In this document: in pieces, positions 44,728 to 53,136 of the stretch
How the letters are laid out: every line of letters begins with the position of its first letter
Numbering within the stretch: position 1 is the stretch's first letter
Assembly: GCA_019637175.1 (NCBI GenBank)
Contig: JAHBWD010000059.1
Coordinates: 1-55,649, forward strand
DNA: 55,649 nucleotides
Source of the DNA: Labilithrix sp.
Lineage (GTDB): Bacteria > Myxococcota_A > Polyangia > Polyangiales > Polyangiaceae
Direction of reading: 5' to 3'
Made by a program: the position numbers and the translations under genes
Notes under the pieces: model-generated
Database searches by the model: none
Seen by the model: the letters and a program-made list of their open reading frames with translations, nothing else
Told to the model about the DNA's origin: nothing

Positions 44728-45816
44728 TCACTCGCTCCCCTCACGCGTCGGCGGCGCGCTCGGGGACATCGGGATGGGCGTCTCGATCGGGTGCGCGCTC
44801 GACGCCGGCTGCATCGGCACCGTCGCGCTCGCGTCGCTCATCCGGAGCGGCACCGAGTCTTCGTCGGGGGGCGGCACGGACGGACGGAACTCGAACGGCG
44901 TCGCGCCCGTCTTCGCCGGCGAAGCCGGCGTCGCGGGCGGCAGCGTCACGCGGAAGGGCCCGGTGATGAGGCTCGCTCGCTTGCCCGGAACGGGCGTGCC
45001 CTTCTTCTTCGCGCTCGCCGCGCGGGCACGCTGGCCGAACAGACCGAGGAGCGCCTGCTTGAGCGACGCGCCGTCGAGGTTCGGCACGATGTTGCCGTTG
45101 AAGCAGAAGCTGATGGTGCCTCGCTCCTCCGAGACGACGACGACGACCGCGTCCGTCTCCTCGGTGATGCCGAGCGCCGCGCGATGGCGCGAGCCGAGCG
45201 ACTTGTCGACCAGCTTCGTGTCGGGCATCGGGAAGAAGACGCCTGCCTTCGCGATGCGCAGGTTGCGGATCACGACCGCGCCGTCGTGGAGCTTGTTCAA
45301 GCTGTCGGGCACGAAGAGGCTCACGAGCAGCTCGCGCTGGACGGCCGCGTCGAGCGTGGTGCCCTGGGCGACGACGAACTCGTCGAGGTTCGCGTCTTGC
45401 TCGAAGCAGATGAGCGCGCCCATGCGGTGACGCGCGAGCTCGGTGGCCGCGGCGACGACCTCGTCGATCGCGCGCGTTTCCTGCTGGCGCGCCATGCCGG
45501 AGAAGAACGAGCCCCGCGAGCCGACGCGCATGAGGCCGCGGCGGATGTCGTTCTGGAAGACGACGACGACGATGAGGATGATCGACGAGAGCAGGCTCGA
45601 GAGGAGGTTGAACAGCGTGACGAAGCCGGCCCACTTCGCGAGCACGTACACGCCGAAGATCACCGCGAGGCCTGTGCCCATCTGCATCGCGCGCGTGCCG
45701 CGGAGCACGAGGAGCGCGCGATACACGACGTACGTGACGATCAGGATGTCGACGATGTCGACCAAGACCTGGAGCCACGGGCGCGAGGAGAACAGGTGGC
45801 GGATGCCGTCGAGCAT
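44728..45816 (-). CDS. cdaA: membrane diadenylate cyclase CdaA (DacA) with long C-terminal tail
   Basis: A 362-residue cyclic di-AMP synthase. Three N-terminal membrane helices (about 18-37, 46-66, 74-88) lead to the DAC domain. The catalytic DGA motif is at 178-180 in NKLHDGAVVI, and RHR at 210-212 in GSRHRAALGITEETDA, with the glycine-rich SLGSR before it. It makes c-di-AMP from two ATP. After the DAC domain (about 260) there is an extra tail of roughly 100 residues that is basic, then Pro/Ala-rich (FRVTLPPATPASPAKTG), absent in Firmicute CdaA (about 270 residues). ATG 45816 overlaps the TGA of folP (TGATG), so expression is coupled to folate synthesis. Confidence 0.95.
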   Translation of the reverse strand: MLDGIRHLFSSRPWLQVLVDIVDILIVTYVVYRALLVLRGTRAMQMGTGLAVIFGVYVLAKWAGFVTLFNLLSSLLSSIILIVVVVFQNDIRRGLMRVGSRGSFFSGMARQQETRAIDEVVAAATELARHRMGALICFEQDANLDEFVVAQGTTLDAAVQRELLVSLFVPDSLNKLHDGAVVIRNLRIAKAGVFFPMPDTKLVDKSLGSRHRAALGITEETDAVVVVVSEERGTISFCFNGNIVPNLDGASLKQALLGLFGQRARAASAKKKGTPVPGKRASLITGPFRVTLPPATPASPAKTGATPFEFRPSVPPPDEDSVPLRMSDASATVPMQPASSAHPIETPIPMSPSAPPTREGSE

Positions 45817-46694
45817 CAGTCGCCTCCTGCGTGGCCCGGAGGCGTCGTCAGCACGACGTCGAGATCGATCGCCTGACGCGTGGCCTCGACGTCGTGGACG
45901 CGGAGGATCCGAACGCCGGCGCGCGCGGCGTGGATCGCCGCCGAGATCGAGGCGCCCAGGCGATCGCCGGGCGCGGCCCCGCGATCGATGAGCGTGAGGA
46001 ACGACTTGCGGCTCGCGCCGAACAGCACCGGCACGTCGAGCGCGCGCACGAGCTCGCCGGCGCGGCGCAAGAGCTCGAAGCTGTGGCGCGAGGCCTTCGA
46101 GAACCCGAGCCCCGGGTCCATCACGAGCGCTTCGCGCGGAACGCCGCGCGAGGCGGCGAGCGCGGCGGCGCGCTCCCAGTCGGCGAGGACGTCGCGCACG
46201 ACGTCGTCGTAGGCGGAGAGAGGATAGCCGCCGAAGCCCGTCATCTCCGTCTGCGGCGCGCGCGCGTGCGAGAGGACGAACGCCGCCTCGCGCTCGGCCA
46301 CCACGCTCGCGAGCGCGGGATCGGAGAGCAGCGAGACATCGTTGACGGCGTGCGCGCCCGCGTCGAGGCACGCCGCGGCGACCTCCGCGCTCGTCGTGTC
46401 GATCGACACGCACGCGCGCGCCGAGGCCCATCGCACGAGCTCGAGGACGCGATCGATCTGCACGCCCGCCGGCACGGGCGACGCGCCCGGCTTGGTCGAC
46501 TCGCCGCCGATGTCGACGATGTCGGCGCCCGCCGCGATCATCGCTTCGACGTGGGCCCGCGCGCGATCTTGATCGAGGTAGCGCCCGCCGTCGCTGAAGG
46601 AGTCCGGCGTCACGTTGCAGATGCCCATGATCGCCACGCCACGGCGCGCAACCGATGTGCTCACGATCTCTGCAAAGCGCTTCCTACGGATCAC
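45816..46694 (-). CDS. folP: dihydropteroate synthase
   Basis: A 292-residue FolP that condenses p-aminobenzoate with the pterin pyrophosphate in folate synthesis; it is the sulfonamide target. It has the MGICNVTPDSFSDGGRYLDQ start, DIGGESTKPGASPVPAG (loop 2), SIDTTSAEVAAACLDAGAHA, NDVSLLSDP, VMDPGLGFSK, FGASRKSFL and RVHDVEATRQAI. All expected binding residues are in place. The GTG at 46694 is the first codon; it adds about 20 residues before the barrel. A TGATG overlap couples it to cdaA, the folP-cdaA-cdaR order found in many deltaproteobacterial relatives. Confidence 0.95.
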   Translation of the reverse strand: MIRRKRFAEIVSTSVARRGVAIMGICNVTPDSFSDGGRYLDQDRARAHVEAMIAAGADIVDIGGESTKPGASPVPAGVQIDRVLELVRWASARACVSIDTTSAEVAAACLDAGAHAVNDVSLLSDPALASVVAEREAAFVLSHARAPQTEMTGFGGYPLSAYDDVVRDVLADWERAAALAASRGVPREALVMDPGLGFSKASRHSFELLRRAGELVRALDVPVLFGASRKSFLTLIDRGAAPGDRLGASISAAIHAARAGVRILRVHDVEATRQAIDLDVVLTTPPGHAGGD

Positions 46695-46773
46695 ACCACC
46701 CCGGGGCCCGACGCGCGATCGAACGCGGCCCGGCCATCAAGAGCCGTAGCAAGGGGAGCCCCTCGGGGCAACC

Positions 46774-47304
46774 TTAGGAAGCGCGGAGGCCCGTTTTTCT
46801 CGCGGTCTTTCTCGCGGTGCTCCTCGTGGTGCCCGGATCGCTCGGGCGGAGAGCGAGCGCGCCTTGCGTCATGCGCCTGAGCGAGCGGAGCTGCCGCTCG
46901 AGCTCGCGCTCCTCGAGCGTCTCGCCGATCGCCTTCTGCGCCGCCTTCCAGGCAGGCAGCCCGCGCGCGAGCGCTTTGCGTCCCGCGGGCGTGAGTCGCA
47001 CGATGCGTTCGCGTCGATCGGCGCCGGGAACGAGGCGCAGCCAGCCCTTTCGCTCGAGCACCGCCAGGTTTCGCGAGAGCGAAGACTGTTCGAGGACGAT
47101 CGCAGACGCGAGATCGGAGACGGTGGGATCGTTGTCTTGCTCGTAGGCGAGCGCGGCGAGCACGGTGAACTGCGTCGCCTTGAGGCCCACGTCCTCGAAG
47201 TACGCGTCGAACACCTGCGTCACCGCGCGCGCCGCGCGGCGCAGGTTGTAGCAGGCGCACGTCATCCCCATCGCGAAGCAGTCCGCGGCGGTGGGATTTG
47301 CCAT
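46774..47304 (-). CDS. MarR-family transcriptional regulator
   Basis: A 176-residue MarR-type protein. It has a Cys-containing N-terminus (DCFAMGMTCACYNLRRAARA), the family's dimer helix, a winged helix (NDPTVSDLASAIVLEQSSLS, RNLAVLERKGWLRLVPGADR, RERIVRLTPAGRKAL), and a basic tail (RSTARKTARKTGLRAS). MarR proteins bind palindromes as dimers and are released by phenolics or oxidation. The three Cys in the N-terminal arm could sense redox state; this is inferred. ATG 47304 is used; a TTG two codons upstream is unlikely. It diverges from the acyl-CoA dehydrogenase gene, so that 87-base gap is a candidate operator region and the dehydrogenase a candidate target. Confidence 0.92.
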   Translation of the reverse strand: MANPTAADCFAMGMTCACYNLRRAARAVTQVFDAYFEDVGLKATQFTVLAALAYEQDNDPTVSDLASAIVLEQSSLSRNLAVLERKGWLRLVPGADRRERIVRLTPAGRKALARGLPAWKAAQKAIGETLEERELERQLRSLRRMTQGALALRPSDPGTTRSTARKTARKTGLRAS

Positions 47305-47364
47305 GCTCAAGCTTTACTTACCGGTCCTCTGGCCGTCAAACGACGCTAGAGTTCTCGTTCCCTA

Positions 47365-47388
47365 GCCTCCAAGCCTCCAAGCCTCCGA
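47365..47388. repeat. short tandem repeat of GCCTCCAA
   Basis: GCCTCCAA occurs at 47365-47372 and 47373-47380, followed by GCCTCCGA to 47388, ending three bases before the ATG of the acyl-CoA dehydrogenase. The repeat replaces a normal ribosome site, as no purine-rich Shine-Dalgarno is visible there. Slippage could alter start-codon spacing, but this is speculative. Confidence 0.5.
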
Positions 47389-47391
47389 GCC

Positions 47392-49122
47392 ATGCCTTCC
47401 GACGAATCGTTCATGAAGAGCCTCTTCGGCGGCGTCGTCGCCGAGAGCTCGATCTTCCCCTACCCCGAGCCCTCGCGCGCCGACGCCGACGAGGTGCACA
47501 CCGCGCTCGACGCGCTCCGCAAGCTCGCGAGCAAGACGCTCGACGCCGAGGCCCAGGCGCGGATCGATCGCGAAGAGAAGATCCCGCCCGAGATCCTGAC
47601 GGGCCTCGCCGACGCCGGCTTCTTCGGCCTCATGTTGCCGAAGGCGCACGGCGGCTCGGGCTTCAAGATGACCGCGTACGCGCGCACGCTCCAGGAGGTC
47701 GCCGGCCTCGACGCGTCGCTCGCGCTGACGTTGAGCGCGCACCAGTCGCTCGGCGCCGCGGCGCTCATGCTCTTCGGATCCGACGAGGTCAAGGCGCGCT
47801 GGCTCCCTCGCCTCGCGAAGGGCGAGGTCGTCGCCGCGTTCGCGCTCGCGGAGGTCGGCGCCGGCAGCGACGCCGCGTCGATCCAGACGCACGCCGATCC
47901 CACGCCCGAAGGCGACGCGTATCTCCTCACGGGAGAGAAGGCGTGGGTGACGAACGGCGCGTTCGCCGGCCTCTACGTCGTCTTCGCGCGCACCTCACCC
48001 AAAGACGAGGGCGCCAAGCCGCGCCTCACGGCGTTCGTCGTCGAGCACGGCCCGGGCGTGACGCGCGGGCCCGAGGAGCCCAAGCTCGGCGTCCGCGGCT
48101 CGTCGACGACGAAGATCACGTTCGACCACGTGCGCGTCCCGAAGAGCCAGGTGCTCGGCGAGGTGGGCCGCGGCTTCAAGGTCGCGATGGAAGTGCTCAC
48201 GCAAGCGCGCCTCTCGCTCGCCGCGAGCTGCCTCGGCACGGGCAAGCGCCTCCTCAAGATGTCGGTCGATCGCGTCCAGGAGCGAAAGACGTTCGGCCGC
48301 ACCATCGCCGAGTTCGGCCTCGTGCGCGACAAGATCGCGCAGATGAGCTCCGAGCTCTTCGCCCTCGAGAGCATGGTCTACCTCACGACAGGCCTCGTCG
48401 ACGCCGGGCGCAGCGACTTCACCGTCGAGAGCGCGATCTGCAAGGTGTTCGCGTCCGAGGCGCTCTGGCGCGTCGCCAACGAAGCGCAGCAGATCTCCGG
48501 CGCGCTCGGCTACATGCACGGGTACGTGTGGGAGCGCCTGCTCCGCGACGCGCGCATCGCGATGGTCTTCGAAGGCACCAACGAGATCCTCCGCGCGTTC
48601 ATCGCGCTCTCCGGCATGCAAGGCCCAGGGCGCGCGATGGAAGAGGTGTCGAAGGCGATGCGCGAGCCGATCAAGGGCTTCGGCTTGCTCAGCGACTTCG
48701 CGCTCCGCAAGGCGCGCAGCGCGCTCGGCCGCGAGCGCCTCTCGAAGTCGCACCCGGTGCTCGCGCGCGAGGCGGTGCTCTTCGAGGAGTACACCGGGCA
48801 CCTCGCGAAGAACGTCGAGAACGTGCTCCGGCGCCACGGCAACAACATCGCCGAGATGCAGTACACGCAGAAGCGCATCGCCGACGTCGCGATCGATCTC
48901 TACGCCGTCGCCGCGGTCATCGCGCGCACGACGCGCGCGATCGAGCGACGGGGCGAAGAAGGCGCGCGGCGCGAGATCGATCTCGCGTCCGTCTTCGCCG
49001 GCAGCGCGAGGCGGCGCCTCGCCGAGAACGTCTTCTCCTTCGACGAGAACGACGACGAGCTCCGCAAGGCGATCGCCCAGAAGACCTGCGCCGACAGCGG
49101 CTACCCGCTCGACGTCCTCTGA
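47392..49122 (+). CDS. acyl-CoA dehydrogenase (very-long-chain/ACAD9-like)
   Basis: A 576-residue flavoprotein that introduces the first double bond in beta-oxidation of acyl-CoA. The N-terminal helical domain precedes the FAD-binding block FALAEVGAGSDAASIQTHAD, TGEKAWVTNGAFAGLYVVFA, and KITFDHVRVPKSQVLGEVGR, with GRTIAEFGLVRDKIAQMSSE. The catalytic base is Glu394 in VFEGTNEILR. A C-terminal extension of about 180 residues after the core matches the long-chain VLCAD/ACAD9 type, which is membrane-associated in mitochondria. The divergent MarR gene may control it. Electron acceptor genes are not nearby. The exact chain-length preference is inferred from the extended architecture. Confidence 0.93.
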   Translation: MPSDESFMKSLFGGVVAESSIFPYPEPSRADADEVHTALDALRKLASKTLDAEAQARIDREEKIPPEILTGLADAGFFGLMLPKAHGGSGFKMTAYARTLQEVAGLDASLALTLSAHQSLGAAALMLFGSDEVKARWLPRLAKGEVVAAFALAEVGAGSDAASIQTHADPTPEGDAYLLTGEKAWVTNGAFAGLYVVFARTSPKDEGAKPRLTAFVVEHGPGVTRGPEEPKLGVRGSSTTKITFDHVRVPKSQVLGEVGRGFKVAMEVLTQARLSLAASCLGTGKRLLKMSVDRVQERKTFGRTIAEFGLVRDKIAQMSSELFALESMVYLTTGLVDAGRSDFTVESAICKVFASEALWRVANEAQQISGALGYMHGYVWERLLRDARIAMVFEGTNEILRAFIALSGMQGPGRAMEEVSKAMREPIKGFGLLSDFALRKARSALGRERLSKSHPVLAREAVLFEEYTGHLAKNVENVLRRHGNNIAEMQYTQKRIADVAIDLYAVAAVIARTTRAIERRGEEGARREIDLASVFAGSARRRLAENVFSFDENDDELRKAIAQKTCADSGYPLDVL

Positions 49123-49203
49123 TCGCACACTTCGATATCTGCCGTCGCGCGCATCGGCTGCAGGAAATTCCGTGGTCGCGCGCGAACGTGGTATCGATTC
49201 CCG

Positions 49204-49935
49204 ATGCGCGCACATTTCCTCACATCGAGCCTCGCCGCGACGTTCCTCCTCTTCTTCTCGAGCGCCGCGCATGCCGACGAGATCCTCGACGCCCCGCCCG
49301 CGGAGGCGCAGCCGCTGCCTGCGCCCGGCGACGCGCCCGTGCCTCCGCCGGCCGCGGACGCGATGCCAGGCGCGCCGACGACGCTGACCTCGGCGCCGAT
49401 CGCGCCCGCTTCGCTCGGCGCCGGCGCGCTCGCGCGCGAAGCCCCGGAGCGAGAAGACGCGCCCGTACGCCGCGTCGGCGTCGCCAGCATGCTCGGCTTC
49501 GGCTCCGCCAACCAAGGCTTCGGCCTCGGCGTCCGCGGCGGCTACACGATGCCGATGAACGTCTACGTCGGCGGCTCGTTCATGTACCACGTGGGCACGA
49601 GCACGGCGCTGCTCGGCCAGTCGGTGTCGTCGAACGCGTACTACTTCGCGGGCGAAGGCGGCTACGACTTCCAGGCCGGCCCGGTCACCATCCGGCCGTA
49701 CGCGGGGCTCGGCTACCAGGTCGCGTCGATCTCGGGCCCTGCGCCGAACACCCCCGCGGGCACGCTCGTCTCGCAGAACGCGAACTCGGTCGTCGTGTAT
49801 CCCGCCGCGTCCGCGCACTGGAACATCCCGCGCTCGCAGTTCTTCGTCGGCGGCGACACCCGCGTCGTCATTCCGCTCGCCGACGCGAGCAACGCCGCGT
49901 TCGCGATGTTCGGCACCGCCGGCGCGAAGTTCTAG
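49204..49935 (+). CDS. outer-membrane beta-barrel protein
   Basis: A 243-residue exported protein. A signal peptide (FLTSSLAATFLLFFSSAAHA) is followed by a Pro/Ala-rich linker to about residue 80. The rest alternates hydrophobic and polar residues as in an 8-strand barrel: VGVASMLGFGSANQGFGLGV, GYTMPMNVYVGGSFMYHV, NAYYFAGEGGYDFQAGPVTI and RPYAGLGYQVASIS. It ends in Lys-Phe, a C-terminal aromatic typical of BAM substrates. No ligand-binding domain is seen; a pore or structural role is possible. ATG 49204 lies 81 bases after the dehydrogenase stop. It converges on the ankyrin gene. Confidence 0.82.
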   Translation: MRAHFLTSSLAATFLLFFSSAAHADEILDAPPAEAQPLPAPGDAPVPPPAADAMPGAPTTLTSAPIAPASLGAGALAREAPEREDAPVRRVGVASMLGFGSANQGFGLGVRGGYTMPMNVYVGGSFMYHVGTSTALLGQSVSSNAYYFAGEGGYDFQAGPVTIRPYAGLGYQVASISGPAPNTPAGTLVSQNANSVVVYPAASAHWNIPRSQFFVGGDTRVVIPLADASNAAFAMFGTAGAKF

Positions 49936-49947
49936 ATCGGGCGGCGC

Positions 49948-51006
49948 TCACTTCACGCGGAACGAGCCGACGCTCTCGCTCGCCTGCCGGCCTCGCGCCT
50001 CGAGCGGCAGGTTCGGGCGGAAGTCTTTGTACGTGAGCGTCACGAACTTGAGCGGCGCGCCGTAGACGCACACGGCGACGAACGTGTCGTTCGCCTCGCT
50101 GACACCGTTGAAGCGCGCCTGGATCGCGTCGCTCGCCTCGGCGACGCGAACGTCGGAGAACGTGAACGTCGCCGACGTCTCCTCGCGGATCTGCGCCTGG
50201 TACTCTTTGACCCTGCGCGCGATCGCGTCGTGACGCTCGTCGGCGTCGAGCTCCACGGGGAGCTGCGTGACCGTGACCACGATCTGCCGCTCGCCCGTCG
50301 TCTCGAGGATCTCGAGCTCGTGGGCCTCGTCGCTGCTCTCCGACCACGAGCCGATGAGCGAAAGCCTGAAGTCGGGTCGATCGAACTTGCTCGCGCTCCG
50401 CGAAGGGCTCGACGCGCCGAGCTCGCCGGGCGCGAGCGCCGCGGCCAGCTCCACCGGAACCGCGCCGAGCTCGGTCGCGTACTGCGCGGCGGTGAGCCCG
50501 CGCTCGTCGGGCTGGCCCGAGTCGGCGCCCGCGCGGATCAAGACGCGCACGGTCTCGACGAGGTGGCCGCGCGCGGCCTGCATCAGCGCGGTCGTGCCGA
50601 ACTTGTTCGCGTGACGTGGGTTCGCCCCCGCCTTGAGCAGCGTGATCACCGCGTCGACGAGCCCGTGGCGCGCCGTCATCATGAGCGGGTCGTTGCCCTC
50701 GGCGTTGGCGAGGTTCGGGTTCGCGCCGCGCGCGAGCAGCAGCTCGATCCCCGCGATGTCGCGCGTCGTGCGAGCGAACGCCGTCGCCGCGAGCAGCGCC
50801 GTCATCCCGTCGGGCGCCTGGAGATCGACCGTCGCGCCGGCGTCGATCAGCGCGTCCATGATCGCGACGCGCCCGGTGAGCGCCGCGATCATGAGCGTCG
50901 TCACGCCGTCTTCGCGCCGCCAATCGGGATCGACGCCCCCGGCGACGAGGCGCGAGATGTGCTCCGTGTATCCGAGCTGGGCGTAGAGGAGCAGATCTTC
51001 GGACAT
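49948..51006 (-). CDS. ankyrin-repeat protein with DcrB-like C-terminal domain
   Basis: A 352-residue protein. Residues 1-185 hold five ankyrin repeats (YTEHISRLVAGGVDPDWRRE, DGVTTLMIAALTGRVAIMDA, LIDAGATVDLQAPDGMTALL, GNDPLMMTARHGLVDAVITL, LKAGANPRHANKFGTTALMQ). The C-terminal half (FDRPDFRLSLIGSWSESS, ERQIVVTVTQLPV, NDTFVAVCVYGAPLKFVTLT) is a beta-rich domain resembling DcrB-type folds, which are often lipid-linked; this is a tentative match. No signal peptide is seen. ATG 51006 lies only 2 bases after the stop of the TPR/DUF4912-like gene. It ends the minus-strand operon. Ankyrin parts suggest protein binding, target unknown. Confidence 0.85.
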   Translation of the reverse strand: MSEDLLLYAQLGYTEHISRLVAGGVDPDWRREDGVTTLMIAALTGRVAIMDALIDAGATVDLQAPDGMTALLAATAFARTTRDIAGIELLLARGANPNLANAEGNDPLMMTARHGLVDAVITLLKAGANPRHANKFGTTALMQAARGHLVETVRVLIRAGADSGQPDERGLTAAQYATELGAVPVELAAALAPGELGASSPSRSASKFDRPDFRLSLIGSWSESSDEAHELEILETTGERQIVVTVTQLPVELDADERHDAIARRVKEYQAQIREETSATFTFSDVRVAEASDAIQARFNGVSEANDTFVAVCVYGAPLKFVTLTYKDFRPNLPLEARGRQASESVGSFRVK

Positions 51007-51008
51007 CG

Positions 51009-52208
51009 TCAGGCCCGCGACTGCGAGAGCCGCCGCGACGCCTCGAACGCGCGCGCGATGGGCGCCGCGCGCGGATCGTCGAGCGCGATCGGACGCGAGC
51101 CCTTGAACGTCCAGATCGAGACGCCGCGATCGGTCACGTCGAGCGCCGGAGAGTGCGCGACGGGAACGAACGTGCCCGCGTCGAGCCAGCCGATCGCCGC
51201 GCGGACGACCGAGGGCTGCGGCAGATCTCGAAGCGTGAGCTCCACGTTCGACGGCTCGACGACGACGTCGCGCGTCTCGGTCACCGGTCCGTCCCACGAC
51301 GGCGTGATGACGTGGGCGCGCAACGTGAAGCGCCCGGTGCGCGAGGTGCGATCGCGGAGCATGCGGTCGAGCGTCTTCCGCGACACCCGCCAGCGAACGT
51401 ACATCCGCCGCCCGGAGAGCGGGATCGCGACGCACTCGTCGGCCTCGGCGACCTCGAGGATCTCGGTGTCGGCGTCGGCGTCGACGGGACGGCTCACGGT
51501 GTACGTTCGACCGGACTTGCGCGGGAGCACGCGGGTCGGCGCATACGTCGGATCGACGTTCTCCTCCGTCGCCTCTTCCTCTTCTAGTTCCTCTTCGCGA
51601 CGCGGTTCCGCCGCGCGCACGCCGTCGCGCTCCGTCGGGTACGTCGGGATGATGATCTCGGGCGGCGGAGGCTCGTAGACCGTCGTCATCTCGTCGCCCG
51701 AGTCGACGTCGGGCTCGATCTCGGGCTCGATCTCGGGCTCCGGCGGGAGCGGCGGCGGAGGCGCCACGTACGCCGTGTCTTCCAGGCGCGCGAGCAGCGC
51801 GCGCGCCGCGGCGTGATCGGGCTCGCGCTCGAGCACGCGGCGCAACGTGTCGATCGCGCGCTTGCTGTGCCCTTGCGCGGCGTAGATCTCGGCGAGCGTC
51901 ACCGTCGGCATCGCCTGAGGCTCGGCGCGCGGCACCGACGGCGGGAGCGTGCCCAGCGCGCCGCGGATGCGCTCCGCCGCGTCGGGAAGGTGGAGCCCGC
52001 GCTCGACGACGCGCGCGACCAGATCGCGCGCGCGCCCGAAGAACCCGCGCGTCTTCTTGAGCTGCGCCGCGTCGGCCGTGGGATCGAGCCGGAGCAGCTC
52101 GTCGATCAGCTCGGGTCGCGTGAGGATGCGCGCGCGCCGGATGCCTGCGTCCTGCGCGCGGAGGACGAGGCTTTCGCGATCGAGACCCTCGAGCTCACCG
52201 CGGTCCAT
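51009..52208 (-). CDS. SAP/Rho-N-like, TPR and DUF4912-like protein
   Basis: A 399-residue protein. The N-terminal part (LDRESLVLRAQDAGIRRARI, LTRPELIDELLRLDP) looks like a SAP or Rho N-terminal motif. A TPR pair follows (TLAEIYAAQGHSKRAIDTLR, RVLEREPDHAAARALLARLE), then an acidic, Pro/Glu-rich linker. The C-terminal part (RRMYVRWRVSRKTLDRML, FTLRAHVITPSWDGPVTETR, PSVVRAAIGWLDAGTFVPVA) resembles DUF4912 modules, of unknown function. ATG 52208 is preceded by an AAGGGG site that is rather close. The gene starts 7 bases after ribF and is followed by the ankyrin gene, suggesting a joint role. It is soluble and without a signal peptide. Confidence 0.8.
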   Translation of the reverse strand: MDRGELEGLDRESLVLRAQDAGIRRARILTRPELIDELLRLDPTADAAQLKKTRGFFGRARDLVARVVERGLHLPDAAERIRGALGTLPPSVPRAEPQAMPTVTLAEIYAAQGHSKRAIDTLRRVLEREPDHAAARALLARLEDTAYVAPPPPLPPEPEIEPEIEPDVDSGDEMTTVYEPPPPEIIIPTYPTERDGVRAAEPRREEELEEEEATEENVDPTYAPTRVLPRKSGRTYTVSRPVDADADTEILEVAEADECVAIPLSGRRMYVRWRVSRKTLDRMLRDRTSRTGRFTLRAHVITPSWDGPVTETRDVVVEPSNVELTLRDLPQPSVVRAAIGWLDAGTFVPVAHSPALDVTDRGVSIWTFKGSRPIALDDPRAAPIARAFEASRRLSQSRA

Positions 52209-52215
52209 CTTCCCC

Positions 52216-53136
52216 TTAGGTATCACTCTCCGGGGGCTCCGTCTCGCCCCCGAGCGCCTTCCGAGCGGCCTCGACGTCGCGGGCGATCTGCGCGCGGAGC
52301 TCGTCGAGGCCGGAGAACTTCTGCTCACCGCGGAGCCTCGCGACGAGCGCGACGCTGAGCTCGGCGCCGTAGAGATCCCCCTCGAAATCGAGGACATGAA
52401 CCTCGATCCGGAGCGAGGCGCCGTCGACCGTCGGCCTCACGCCGACGTTCATGACGCCCTCTCGCGTCCCCGCGAACACGCCGGGCGCTTCCACGCGCAC
52501 CGCGTAGACGCCGTGCGCGGGCAGCATCTCGACGACGCCCCCGAGGTTCGCGGTGGGAAAGCCGATCGTCCTCCCGCGCTGATCGCCTCGCTCGACGACG
52601 CCGCGGAGCGCGTGAGGACGTCCGAGCACGATCGCCGCGCGCGCGACGTCGCCCGCGGCGATCGCGTCGCGGATCCGCGTGCTCGAGAACGGCCCTTCCT
52701 CGTCGCCCGCGACCTCGGCCGCGATCGCTTCGAATCCGAGCTCGGCGCCGAGATCCTTCAGCGTCTGCATCGTGCCCGCGCGCTTGTGGCCGAAGCGGAA
52801 GTTTTCGCCGACGACGACCGCGCGCGCCATGAGGCGCTTGCCGAGCAAGTCGCGCGCGAACCGCTCGGGCGAAAAGCCCGCGAGCGCGAGGGTGAACGGC
52901 TCGATCACGACGGCGTCGGCGCCGTGCGCGCGAAGCAGCTCGGTGCGACGCGCGAGGCTCACGAGGCGAGGCGGCGCGCCGCGCCCGAGCACCTCGGCCG
53001 GATGCGGATCGAAGGTGAGCACCGTGCACACGAGCGAGCGAGCGTCGGCGACGCGACGCGCCTGGGCGAGCACCGCTTGATGTCCGCGATGGACACCGTC
53101 GAAGTTCCCGATGACGACGACCGACGGCGCGCTCAC
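52216..53136 (-). CDS. ribF: bifunctional riboflavin kinase/FAD synthetase
   Basis: A 306-residue RibF that turns riboflavin into FMN and then FAD. The N-terminal nucleotidyltransferase domain has GNFDGVHRGHQAV (10-22), TFDPHPAEVLGRGAPPRL, FARDLLGKRLMARAVVVGEN and FRFGHKRAG, with the SSTRIRDAI motif. The C-terminal kinase domain has GDQRGRTIGFPTANLGG, GVMNVGVRPTVDG and EVHVLDFEGDLYGAELSVAL. It is the usual length. GTG 53136 overlaps the TGA of the lipoprotein gene (GTGA), so the start is firm. Its placement in an operon with outer-membrane genes is not a standard arrangement. Confidence 0.95.
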   Translation of the reverse strand: MSAPSVVVIGNFDGVHRGHQAVLAQARRVADARSLVCTVLTFDPHPAEVLGRGAPPRLVSLARRTELLRAHGADAVVIEPFTLALAGFSPERFARDLLGKRLMARAVVVGENFRFGHKRAGTMQTLKDLGAELGFEAIAAEVAGDEEGPFSSTRIRDAIAAGDVARAAIVLGRPHALRGVVERGDQRGRTIGFPTANLGGVVEMLPAHGVYAVRVEAPGVFAGTREGVMNVGVRPTVDGASLRIEVHVLDFEGDLYGAELSVALVARLRGEQKFSGLDELRAQIARDVEAARKALGGETEPPESDT

